Below, one piece after another: positions 36,534 through 50,200 of a DNA stretch of 64,000 nucleotides. Position 1 is the stretch's first letter, and each line of letters starts with the position of its first letter. The notes under the pieces are model-generated. The model worked only from the letters and a program-made list of their open reading frames with translations, was not told the origin of the DNA and did not search any database. The translations under genes were made by a program, and so were the position numbers. Source of the DNA: Sipunculus nudus (Eukaryota > Annelida > Sipuncula > Golfingiida > Sipunculidae); contig CM049310.1 in NCBI GenBank assembly GCA_026874595.1, positions 26,461,058 to 26,525,057 on the forward strand, read 5' to 3'.

Positions 36534-38273
36534 TACAGAATAGCACACTTCATGATTTGAACACTTTTATCTGTGAAACAGAAATGAAAAAAAAAAACAT
36601 ATGCTTCATAAATGACACAATCTGCGTTATTCATTCATAACACAAGCAGCAGCAACATCATTTTAATAACACAAAAGTTTATTTGAAATGACAGTATTTA
36701 GTAATTTTAATAACAACTCATACAGCCCATTCTCCACATATCTCATTATCAAATAAACACTGCTGAATGAAAATGTAAAGATCAATATTGTCTCTAAGAT
36801 TTGGTTTTTCTGTTGTAAAAATACCCTGAATTACATACATTTCTTTTAAGTAACCATCTCTATCTGCCTAAAACCAAGAAAATAAGACACACATACACTC
36901 ATTCATAATAAAACCTGGTAAATGCAAATATGGTCTGATCTTTGTTGCTGTTACTTTGAAAATCAATCTTGATATCTAACAATCAAATACTGTTATAACT
37001 CACTGCAGGAACATATAATTCATTAAATGAAACCAGGTGTCTGCTACACTTTTATAATATAGGTCCAAATTCATCATACTGGATATAAAGGATAACAGTT
37101 ATACATTTTAGTAAAATAAATTTAATATTATATGAATATCATTATCTTTCCAATATGTTCAGACAGCAAATATGCACCAAACTGGGGTCTTATGATAAAA
37201 TAAACATGAGTTCATAGGCCACTGCCTTACAGTGAAAAAAAGAGGTTATTACATATCTAATGTTACTATCAGCAGGTACGTGAATAATGGGATAAAGACT
37301 GAATAATAATCTAAATGTGTCACTCAATTCCTTACTACCATAATGTATATTTGAGCTAAATAATTTAACTAGGTGCTAAACATTTAGAATAAGAATGTCC
37401 CGTTTTGAAAGCAGTGGCAAATCCGGGGGGGGGGGGGTGGTCCAGGGGGGTCTTAACCCCCTCCTTTTGAGCGAAATAACCCTTTTTCCAAGGATTCAAA
37501 CCAATATTTCCAACCTGGACATCTCCCTTAGTGTATGAGGGGAACATTTTTTAGGTTTCCTTTTTAATCTTCCCGGATTGGACTCTCCCCCAAATCCTGG
37601 ACTTGCTCTTGTAACGAAATATTTAACTGATGAATGAGATGTCTGTAGCACCAAATTCTGAACTTATGGAATACAAAAAGCTACTTCTTGTGTTGCTGAT
37701 GGGAAAACTAAACTCCTGATGGTACCCCGTAATTTGCTCTAAAATATGTGACAAGGAAATGTAGTATACAAGACTGTTACATGGTACAGCTGAAATATTA
37801 ACCTTATTAAACATACCTTAGGTAATTTCTACCCGATGGCAGTCATGATTTAATCTTGTTCAATGAAAAAATACATCATGCAGTTACCTCTGCAAAAAGA
37901 TATCAATGATCAGATCAAATGTCAGGCTGATGTAGGGAGTGTAACAATACTAATGTACATAATTGCTATAATTATTCCAGTAGTAGATCTTGTATTACAT
38001 CTGGCAGTTACTGAAGGAACCACCCAGTATCTGATCAAATGGCCCAGTTCAGAATATGACTCTCAGCTATGGTATAAAATATAGGGAAAATCTTTGTCCA
38101 AGAGATGACTTCATTTCCTTATTCCTAATATTAAATACTTCTTCTTCATGGGAAACAAAAAACTTTTCCTAAGAAGATAGAAATAATTCACAAGAATGGT
38201 GTAATATATTCTTATACATTATATCATCTCTGAAGTAACATTTCAGCCAGTTTAGAACATTATACACACAGGT
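36534..38273. other. 3' flank of DCAF13 / upstream flank of PSMF1
   Basis: No gene recognised. An ATTAAA hexamer in DCAF13 orientation is near 37849-37854. A possible degenerate hAT-like repeat, starting CAGTGGCAAATCCGG with a G run, lies at 37413 to about 37610. Confidence 0.35.
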
Positions 38274-41200
38274 TCACTCCACTTCATTCACGATATGCTT
38301 TTTCCTCTCAGGAACATACTGTACACTTCCAGGCTTGCTGTGGGCTCTTCTGTTAGCCTCCCTGTAACACAAACACCAATAATGTATTCATTATCTTTTA
38401 AGGTTGACAACCTTACACATCAGACACATAATACTGAGAAGTATTTATAACTAAACATTTTTGTGAATATACTTTTGTGTAACTTGAGTATGTATTACCA
38501 TACCTTAGTATGTGTTGCCCCTATCATATTTGCATTAGGCCCAAAAAATAAAAGGTATGGTTCTAAGGCATGCAAGCTTCAATTTAACCCCCCCCCCCCC
38601 CATCAAAACCTTTTTATTTTGATTTTCAAAAGAAAATTACTAATAAGACATCCTTTGTTATATAGTGCTTTTACCTGTTTAACAAAAAAAAATCTGTTAT
38701 TTTCATGCTTTTCCCTGATCATATGACAGTTTATCGAAACATCCAAAAAAAGGTAAAAATCGCCCCCAGCACCGATTCCTGAAAAAAGTGCCTGAGAACC
38801 AAACCCTTTTTTTTGGCTTTAGATTTACAACTAACAACCTATGGACTATTTGTTTTTGTGTCAAAAAGTTATGTTTGAAGGACTTAATTTGAATTTTCTG
38901 ACAAGCAAGAAGGCATACAGACCAAATATGTAGTTCAAAAGTATAAATGTGACCATAACGTAAGTATATATTTTGTAATAAAAACATCTGAGTATTTCTG
39001 CATCCACACATGATAGTGGTCATTATTAAAGAGAGGTTTAATGACTGGTGGACTTACTTCTTTTTCTTGGAGTATTTGATAATCTTATGCTCTCTTGCTG
39101 CACTATAGATGGCTTTGGGTACATGTCGATGACGCGCTATTCTCCTCACTTGAGGGTGGTGTGCAAATTTCTCCTTCAGCTTTTCATTGTAGTCAAATGC
39201 AGACTGCTCTCTTGGTCTCAGCTGCAAACATGAGGATATTTATTAATATCCTTACTGATTATATAGAAGCCTTATCAATCAACAAAGCCTTATGCATCAG
39301 TCACACCATATAACAGTTATCATCATTCTAATTCAACTGACTTAGCTGAGAACTATCCAAATGCCACTGAGAAATTAACTACTCCAGACAGGGTAAAAAC
39401 CTCTTGCTTGTTTGTTTTCTCAGAGGGGGTAGGTTTCTCCAAGAGTTAAGACCATTTTGTTTTTTTCATAAATCATAAATAATATTATGTTTTTTTTTTC
39501 AGTTGATATACTTGAATGAAATGACAGCCATCTTGAACACACTGAAATAAAGAAGCAAATTTATGCCTGACCAAAAGCTGTTTTTTTATTTAAGATCACA
39601 GATAGAAACATTTCAGTCAGTTAACATGCATTGTCTGCTTGTTGGTGAAGGTGGTGTCCAGGGGTTTGGCCTGGAGTGGGTGTGGCAGCTACTCTTCTCT
39701 GCTTGCTCTTTTGACTTCGCTTCTTGGACCAAGTGCGTGGTGGTCTGGAGCTGACCTGGGGACTTTGATCCTTTTAGGCTTGGCTTGGTGTGGCATTCTC
39801 AACAATCTACATACACCTCGCTTCTATTCTTCTCCTTACAATATCCTGGAAGCAAAATACTGGAATCTAACTCTACTCCTCACTTTTATTTTTGGTGATG
39901 GAGTTGGTGCGGGTCATTTTCGGGCTATATATGATCGGTTCGAGCCCCAACTCCACTTTTCTGCTGCTGACCATCAAGTGCAGCAATGTTGTCCTCTATT
40001 TCCACCAGAAGAAATTCACAACTACCAGTATATCATCACCACTTTGTTAGAGCAAGTTCATACACTGACAGACAAACTCACCACTCCAATTTTTTCTGAA
40101 GCATTGGCTTTCCAGAGCCGAATGTTCATCTCATCTGACCCTGAGAGGATGTACTTGTTGTCACGAGACCATGAGACACACACCACTCTCTGCATTCTCT
40201 TTGTGTGATATACCTCCCTGTAAACAATGGAGATCAGCTCAATTAATGTTCATATCAAATGATAAATGTTAAAATATGCAGCATAAAATACAGAGCTATA
40301 CCAATAACATCCACAGAAAACAGTAGTATTCATTTTGAAGGTTTGATCACTGCTAACTTTATACTTATTTACAAAAGTAAATACTCTTCAAATGAAGGTT
40401 CCAAAGCCAAATGTAACAAACAAAATCTTCAAATATCATGCAATTAAGATGTCTTGCTCAATAAAATTCCAATCATATATGTCAAATAAAAGACATGCTT
40501 CTGGAATCTGACAAGCACTAACCATAGATTTCTGGAGAAATAAACAAGGGACCTATGGGTCACTGTGCTCAGCTAAAGTTGACCTTGAAGGTAAAAATCT
40601 AAAATAATATCAAATGGAGATCAAGTGTAAGAGGAAGAGGCAATAAAGGCCATGGTTGGTTTATATGATTGGTTTGTATTGATGAGCAAGAAATTGTTGC
40701 AAATAATATTTTGTGACCTGACCATGTGTTTCCTAATGTTAAAACTGAAGCATGTGAGCAGTTTGTGAACAAATGATCTGTACTATTACCATGATCATCA
40801 GTTGGCTTTTTGATTAACTGTTGACATTTCAGTAGTTTACAAATTTGTTTAATTGAATCTATTTTTTTGTATAATATAAATTATTAAATATATATGTATT
40901 TTTTTTATGAAATGTATACAGATGAATTATAACTAATTAACAACATAAAACAAGGCAAACAAAGCCTGATCTCAAATTCTGCTGTGGCAGGAAAATAATG
41001 AACAAATGTTTGTATTAAATCCTAATTTTTTTATCACATCAATTTTTTTTAATTTAAGTTTATATTTCTATAATTTCCAATAAAACAGACACACCTGAAT
41101 ATAAAAGTTGATTCATAATTCTCAATTGCATCATCATAAATCTCAATCTTGTCATATAACACCACACCATGCATACAAATGTTTATTTATTTTTTACCAC

Positions 41201-44200
41201 AAAAATATATCTATTAAATCTGCAAAACAATAAATATCTAAAAATAATACTTGATTTAGATTTCACAATTTTCAATTGTGTCTTTATTTATCCATAATGT
41301 GCTTCATATTTTATAAATTTAAGCATACTGATGGGTTCAATTATATCTGTTAAAATCATTTAAAAGAAAATTAATTTCTTTAAAAATGCTACATTAACAC
41401 AACATGGCATCTTCTGGATTACACTTGAATTACTTTTTGAAGGAAAGTTTTTGTATATTGGAGTGGAAACAGCGTTAAAATTAAGGAAATACAGTGATAA
41501 CAATAACAATTACTGCATTACACTTAGTGGGTTGGGTTTGCTTGGGGGGGGGGGGGGGTTTGGGGTGGTGATATTAGAATAACTGTACACCTGTCACAGC
41601 AGGGGGTCTCCCCCAGTGACTGTAACAAATCAGAAACCTTGGCAAAACCCCGACATCCAGTGACCTGGAGTGGGACCCTGCATCTGTAATCTGTTATCAA
41701 AGCAAATGACTACAGTAGAGCCTCAAGAAAAAAATCAATAACTAGCTTAATTTTCAAGCTTTTATTTTCAAATTTCAGATTTAAACAAATTAAATATTTA
41801 TGTCTACATGCTGTGAAAATTAAATCAATGGTACATACAGGAGAAAAACCTGCCATGGTCAAAGTTGGGCTAAATTTAAGGTACTGATTTTATTTTATGC
41901 TTATAACTTAAAAAATTTACAAAATTCAGATCTAATTTTGGGTAAACAATTAAATCTTAATTAAACATAGTTATATACTTGGGAAAATAGACTCTAGTTT
42001 CAAAATTTTTCATGTTGAGTGAGTAAATATTTTTCCTGATTTTTTACAAAGTCTATTATGTTTGGGCCCATAACTTAAAGAATCTATACTTAACAGACTT
42101 AATTTCTGGCATGTACATAGGAACTTTATAGAAGAATATTTATGGTAAATATGAGGAAAAACAGATGAGTGGTATTGATATTAGGCAGTCCTGAAGAGTG
42201 AAAATAGGTTTTTAATAAAAATTTGAGGTTTTTCCTTAATTTCTCAAAGGATCGAAAGTCGCAAATACCAAGTTTTCGGCTTGGTAGGAGATCTTGGGGA
42301 CATCTAACATTATGCTGAATTTTGGATTCCTAAGTCTTACGGTTTCAAAAAGTGCCACATCTACGGACGGACGGACAGATGGACGGACGACGGACATTGG
42401 ACCACGACTATAGCTCAGATGACTTATAGTCAGCTGAGCTAAAAATATTAAAATAACTACATGTGCATGGACAGAATACTGAGTCCTTTAATGACAGCAA
42501 CACAAATCTGTATGATCTTCTTCATAGGTTTTTGGATGTCACGCCTCCCTTTTTTTAAGTGGATAAATATATCTGATATTTTATTTTGTGCTTCAGTCAT
42601 TTCCCTACCTGCTGTGGCCCTTGTCCACTGGGAATATTCTCAAGGACTTGTCATAGCTTCCTGATACAAACTCCTTCCCAGTAGGAGAGTAGTCAACATC
42701 AAGCACTGGAAATAAAGTCATTTATGTTTTTACTTTAAGTAAACATCAAATCTCTCAGAAATGATTGTCATGATCCTATACAGTCAATTATGTTTTTACT
42801 TTAAGTAAACATCAAATCTCTCAGAAATGCCTGTCACGATCCTAGACACAGACACTAAATTATTCATTTTGGACCTGCTCAAAATGGAAAGCTAAGCCTG
42901 CTGCTGTTGAAATCCCCTTATCAGACTTGTTACATTGTCTGTCACAATATATATGTTGTTAATCTGCTTGTACCATTATTCACCTGAACTTTTTTATACA
43001 ATCATCTGCATCAGCAAAATATCAGTTAAGATAGTATTGGCAGTGGCACAGTATTATGTTGGGGTCATTTCAGCATTTTAATTGCTGCACTTCTTGGTTT
43101 CTACATTATTACATTTATACCTATGTTTTAATTTCCTTAAAATACAGTCATTTTACCTGCCTATCCAAAATGACTCATGACACAGTGCTATAAAGGGAAC
43201 TCACATCTTAAATTATTATGATTACAAACAGCTTTTTATGCCTTCCCAAAGCTATAAAAAACAGATGAAATCTAATTAAAGTGTGATTTTAGTCTGATAA
43301 AGTACACTGGTGAAACATGGTATCCTGACATCACAAAGATCCAATAACATGAGTGTATGAGTGTTACCTGCTGAGACATGGTCCATATGCACATTGATTG
43401 GCATGTTAAGCTTCCTCATGTCAAAGGTGTATAAACTGTAGAAAGAAAATTCACAAATCTTTAGCATAATCTTGATGACAAAACCAGTCAAACCTTGCAA
43501 GACATTTCTCATCATTTAACACAGATTATGATTGTCATTACTTCACTGTGATGTAAAGAAAATACATTAATTTATGTAAATATAAAGATTCATAGTTTTC
43601 ACCATTTGCTACAACTCATTTTATTAATCTTAAAACTTTCAGTACAAGGCCCTCAGGCAAAACTGTAATTTGATACAAGTTAATGTTGTTCAAGTTTGCC
43701 ATAAAAATAATCTCTCTTATTCCTAATTTTATATGCCATGAAGCATTTTTGTAAAGAACCATTACTTAAAAGTTAAGTATTAATAGTAGTCTGGATATAT
43801 ACAGATATAATACAGATATAAGGATTGTCCCCTTACTTATAATCTTCATTGGCAGCTGTGAAATGGAAGGCTTCCATTGGGTTCCACGCAATAGCATTGG
43901 ACTTCAATTTTAATATCACCTGAAGGGAAATACAAAAATAATCATGAAATCTCTCTCATATAACATATCTTCACCGATGTTCTTCATTTACATTTAGTTA
44001 AATATAATTCTTTTTCCAGAGTCAATCATCAATCAACCATTTGAACAGACGATAAAGAGAAACCAGATGTCACAGATGCAGTGAGGCACTGCACAGAGTG
44101 ATACACAGACAACTACATGTAATTGCACTCATAGTTAATGGAAATTTAAACATTAATAGTATATTAACTCAGATATTGATCAATCACCTGAACAGTTAAT

Positions 44201-47200
44201 ACCTATGCAAACTAATGTTACTTTCAAGTACCTCAAAGGATAGAATCTAACTATTATGGACCCCTTAAAGTTTTTAATTCATATTACATATTTGAGGACT
44301 CCTTAAAGTCATAAAGGAGAAAATTTAGTTTAACAGAACACATCATGTAACCTTATGAAAAGAGAGTAACTGGAAAGTGCTTCACCTAATACATCTATAA
44401 AATTAAATCTTTCAATACTCTGTCTGATACAACATATACATTGTTTTACCTTTCTGAGTGGTGCTGATCCTCTCATGTCGTACAGCATCAAACTTCTGTC
44501 TGAGGCGGCAGCTCCAAGAATGTGTGTCTGTAAAATTTAATTGACATTTGTAAAATTATGAACCAACAACAGAAGTAGAGAAAAAGCATGGTGACAGACC
44601 CACAGAAGTTACAAAATTTAACCACCCAGATAATGATATATATATTCACATGAGAGCTTAAGTGTTGTTCTGAAAATGAAAAGCAAAACTGCAGAATTTA
44701 TTTAAAATATTAAACAGACAATGTAAGATTCAACACTGATATAATAATGACTTACAGATCTACTTGATATAAGTTTGCAAATTTTCCAAAGAAGTTTTAT
44801 AACCTGTTTTATTGTATAAGAGTGAATCGGTACCACCTGGTGATTTTATGGATATTATCCAGTCCTTAAATGAGGCAAGCAACCACTCAGTAGTAAAACT
44901 GCAGAATTTTCTGGAAAAGCATTGAGTGAGACGTTGGGTGAATCAAACAAGATGTACACTTTACCTCAACTGGATTGAACCTGATATGATGTATGCTGTC
45001 CAGGCCCCAGGTGAAACTTCTGATTGGCTCGCTGCGTTCTTCATCCCAGATATCAACCTGCTGACCACTGGTAGCAAATACATTGTCTGTCCAATGGTGG
45101 TCCATGCACTGGAAGATGGTCTGAAACAGACATGTAAAAGTTCTGTAGCTACAATTTTTTACCACTTATCATGTACATGTAAACCATCTCAGCACTGGAA
45201 CAGGATCTGTGCATGAATATGACATATGATGTAGTTAGTCCAATTTCTTTTATACACGAGCTTAAGCACAAAAAAGCCCAGACCAAAAATATCAGGGTTA
45301 ACCAAACTGTTTATGTCACACTTGTGTGATCTCTCGCGCAGAACAATTGTTTCACTAGGATAGCAAATGGCCTTTTATACAACAGTACTGCCTTCAAAGG
45401 TGACATATACTGTTCATGTGCCCTATCACTTGACTAACTCTGTCAAAATGTTCATTAACTTAAAACAGATGTGGATGCTGTTCCCAGATCAGTTTTATCC
45501 AGCACATCACATCATTCCTATTTAACTGTTACTAACACCGAACATGCAAAGTGTACAGGGCCTCAAAGGAATTTCAGATCATTTAAATACATGGGTCACT
45601 GCGTTTACTATGGCAGCAATGTTCAAGGTTTAATGTCACGGGCTGAAGTGTCAACTTTGGTAACAGTTTTCTGCCTATTAGGGATTCTCTGGTCTTTTGC
45701 TATGACTCATGTATGGTATATTTAATTGGTTCATGTCTATGAATGATCTGTTACCTTCCCCAGGATGGTATTGATTGGTTCTTCTTCCTCCCCATGCTCT
45801 GGAGCTGTCCCTGACCACTGTTTGATAATTTTATCATCTCCACACTGTTAAATAGAAACAACAAAGGTTCAACAAAAGAACTAGACACCAATCCTTTGGT
45901 ACAGATTCAGTGAAAACATGTTACAGTTTGGTGGAGGACCCATATTAATCTTCAAAATTATTTAGAGCGAGTCACACATTATCTGTGATAAAGGAACAAC
46001 AATTATATTTACCAATGCAAAAATAAAATTTACTGTATAATCTTTCCAGTAATTATGTTTCTGGTAAACTATTACATTTTTCAGGTGTGAATAAATATCA
46101 CTGAACATCATAGGATGCTCAGCTGACTGATGCAAAACTCACTCACCGAATAGAAATGTCCACCTTCTGGATGCCAACACAGGCCTCTCACATACCCTTC
46201 ATGTGCATTTATTGACCGCACACAAATTCTTTTTGCTAAATTCCACAATTTTATCTGTGTAAATACAAAAATATAAATTAGCAACTAAACACTTCTGCTA
46301 AAAAAACAAAGATGAAAAAGGTTTTATGAGACTGGAGTTCCTACTCAGGGGGTGGGGTGCCCTGCCATACCCTGCTTGTAGGCAGATAGCTAATTAACCC
46401 TGCGCGAAGTGAGGGTTATTGTTTTCAATCGATTCTGTGTGTGTGTGTATGTATGTCCATACAATATCTGGAGATGGTAAAACGGATGTTATTGAAATTT
46501 ATCATATAGGGTGGTGTTGTGAAAGTGTTGATAAAGTTCCAATTTGGTGTAAATCCAAGTGTAAATAACCCCAAAATGAGGGTTTTATGGGTTTTTATAG
46601 CACATTTTACCACTTGCACTTGTTGCATGTGACCATACAGCCATCTGTTGAGCGTGATCTGTTACATCACAGGCGACAACGATGTCATGCCATGTGCATT
46701 AAACGTGTCCATAAACCAACGTACATCATAGGGGGGGGGGGGAGCATGGTTGTTGTTTGTTATGTTTATAGTGAAATACAGCAATACCATAATGCCCAAG
46801 GCGTTTTTCAAAATATTCAGTTAAAAGATTCCCAGGAATAACACAGGGTTAATCAAAATTCCATATCACTATCTTCCATGTAGGATTTGCGTCCCTATAT
46901 CGGACGCTTTTTTATTTGTAATTAAGATGCAATTAGCCCATTGACACTATTGTATGCTTATTGTGCTGCAGCACTGGGCACTGCCTTTGATACAACTCAC
47001 CTTCCAGAAGTAACTGATAACCCCCCTGAAGTGCATCAGTATCAGAGTGATTAAACCATTAGCTTAGCAGTGAACTTCATGAACAACATCCACCTCAGTT
47101 ATGAATGCACAGACTGTTTTGTTTGAAAATGAACACAACATATATATTTAAAGAGGTCTCATGTTGGGATCTCACTGGAGCAATTTTGGAAAACATTTGT

Positions 47201-50200
47201 TCAGTCTTCATCAATATTTATGTGATAAATGACTGCAAGTGGAAAGTATTCACTTATTTCTTAAATAAATGCACAATTTCTGTAAGTTTACTTCAGCCTA
47301 CACACCACAAATACATACTAATTATTGGCATAGTTTGACAATATTCCTTTGATACCAAACTTTCTGTCACCCATTTTGGAGGAGTGCTATTTGTACTGAA
47401 ACCTTTAAGGCTTTAAACTCCAATAACGCCCGCCAGGGCGCGCGGTTTGTCACGGGCCTGGTGTTCAAAAACGCCCGCCCGGGCGCGCTAAAGCCCATTT
47501 TACATACCCGTAATTGGGGCAAGTTTTGGGGGTGAAATGTTTATTGTCATCCATCATATTTGTACTTAAATGAAAGAGAAAAACGTCAAGTGTTGTTCTA
47601 ACATGTGACCAAGATCCAAACTGGCGCGAACGCAGACTTGTTGGAAAAAATATAAAATGATTGACTTTCACTCACGTGGCCTTGTTACGTGGGCCCTGGT
47701 AACATGTCGGCTGCGAGAGTAAAATCAGACACCTACGCTAAATTCATCAGAAATCGGTAAATTACCAAATGTTGGCAATCAATCCTGGTGACAAAATCAA
47801 GTGCAGTGTGTTTACAGATTTAACTTCCGTTAAACATTTCCAAGATCATATATTATCCCCTTTTTTATTGGTTTAACTTGTGACCAATGATCGCCGTCCG
47901 ACTGACTGACGCGTCTGACAGACACCACGCACGTGATCTGCGTGACCTCCTTACTGTGTCATGTACTGGCACTTGAAAACCATTTTTAACCGATATCATA
48001 TAATAAAATGAGTATTTATTTTAAATATTAACATATTTTCTTAACTAAAAATCGAAGATACTGTCATATATCATGTCGTATATATATGTGATGTCTGATT
48101 GTTTACTAGTGATCATTTCTGTGCCAAACATTCTATGTACAATCGTAATCGGGCACAATCGGCCGTGCACAAGAACTGTCAATCATTCTAAGAGGCTTTT
48201 TGGATTGAAAATAAAATTAATACCGTCTTAAATTAGAAACAGCCTGATATTATATGGATATAGTTAATTTTCCAGTGTAAAATATAAAGATAACTTTATA
48301 CTCCATGAAATATTGAAGTAATTATTTTACGACGTACGTGGATCGAACTGTACGCCTATACACCCAGATCCTTGAATATGTAAAACAAGACAGTAAGTGA
48401 CTTATACGCTTGAACAAATATGTATTAATACGGTTTTAACACATACTGAACAGATTTTACAAATTTTTATATGTGTAGTACTTCCTGTATATGTATAGGC
48501 TACATGTGTACGTGCACGTGTGCGCGCTTTTGTGTGTGTGTGTGTGTATATATATAGGCCTATGTGCGTATTATAATTTTCATTAGTGATTGAAAAAAGC
48601 ACCAGTAGTTGTCACTGCCAGTGAAACAGTTTTTCGGCGGAGCTGCAAAACATCCTTAAATATATATGGCACATAGCAAACTAAATTTAAAAAATATAAC
48701 CTATTATATTATGAATTGAAGTAAATAATTTTTTTTTGTAATACGTTTGCCTATAACAGGCTATTCATTGTTGTAAGGAACAGTTATAAATGTGTGTACC
48801 TTTTAAACATAAAATCTGATCACTAATACCAGAACTTATAACTCCTTTTTATATTTCATCCATGAAAGTTTCTCAAATCGGGTTCATTCGCCGCCTATAT
48901 TCATAAAAAATACATAACGTATACCGCAGACTGCATATATATCGCATATACCGTACGTGTACCCGGTATAAACGCCGCTTTATAATGATATCGCTCTCAA
49001 AACCCAGTCAACGCTTGCATGCATGGCCCAGGGATTAAATATGGAAAATGTGTCGTGGTCATGATAATCCTTTAAAGTCATACGGCGGAGTCAGTCTCAG
49101 TCATGATACATGCAAGAAAATGAATAAAATGCATTCGCCAATCTTAAATTAGAAGCTATAGCGTATATATATATAGTGACGGTGACACAGTGAAAGTAAA
49201 ATATTAAGACCAAAGATGCGGACTTTCGATATGCATGCGCATGGTGTATTCAAAATGACGATCGAGAAACCATGCAGGTGGACAAATTAGACTGAAATCT
49301 AATTGTACCTTTACATTGCTGTACAATAAGATTTAAAAGACGCAGGTATACAAATATATCTATATTGCAAAATGTTTGATGGCTTTGTCTCAAACTTGCC
49401 CCTTTCGAAGACCTAAAATACCACAGGGTGTCGGCTTCTATTTTTACCCACCGACCTTGTCATTTTCACGTTTGATTGACAGTTTTATTAGCACAAGGAA
49501 ATTTTCCTATCACACAGAAGATTTTAGCGGAAAGACAGCACACAACATGTGGCCAACCAGACGGGGATTCGGAGTGAAAATTACTACTTTAAATTGGCAT
49601 CTATAACATTAATCATCAAAGGATAATGACATCATTTACAATGTTCGGGAACCGAACGACATGTATAATTGCCAGGTGAAGGTCATGGTCCGCGTCTGTA
49701 CAGCTGACGGGACTGGTGAATACAAAATAAATAAACAAACACCCAAGAGATCATAACTTATTAGAAGTTTTTGGAACATTCCAGGTGCTTCTTAAGAATT
49801 ATTGAATTGTTGCTGCATATTGTTTTATAATTAACTGGAACTCTGCCTCTCCGTGAAATCACCACCTTGCAGCCTGGGGAGACCGCATGCTTTCCTGCTG
49901 AAGCTGAAGTTTTATCAGCAGTGCATGATTTCTGACTATATGAGGGCTTAAATGTACAAAGTTGCATACGGAGGTTACCAGATTAGCTAAATGATTTGAA
50001 GTTAGGTCTCGTGTATACAGCTAGTTAACCAAGGAATTGCATGTGCATCTCAAAATTATTAAATAAATTTTCTACTTTTCTTCAAGTGAAGTTGAATTGA
50101 ATAAATGTAATTATATATTATATTTCCATTTTATATTAATTTCATATGACGTAATTATGCTTCATTTAAATGTCACTGAAATAAAGTGCAAATTGAAGAC

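Noticed and set aside
39900-39955. tRNA-like segment with GGAGTTG/CAACTCC arms and a GGTTCGAGCC B-box-like word
   Set aside because: Only 56 nt, the T-stem lacks three bases of its 3' strand and no D-arm or anticodon arm can be drawn. It is a chance match inside DCAF13 intron 10.
39639-40208. 189-codon plus-strand frame
   Set aside because: Overlaps DCAF13 exon 10 on the opposite strand and has no family resemblance; a shadow frame.
40540-42442. Large TIR element bounded by GCTCAGCTAAA words in DCAF13 intron 9
   Set aside because: The left word is in direct, not inverted, orientation relative to the right hairpin and no TSD is visible; only the right-end repeat is reported.
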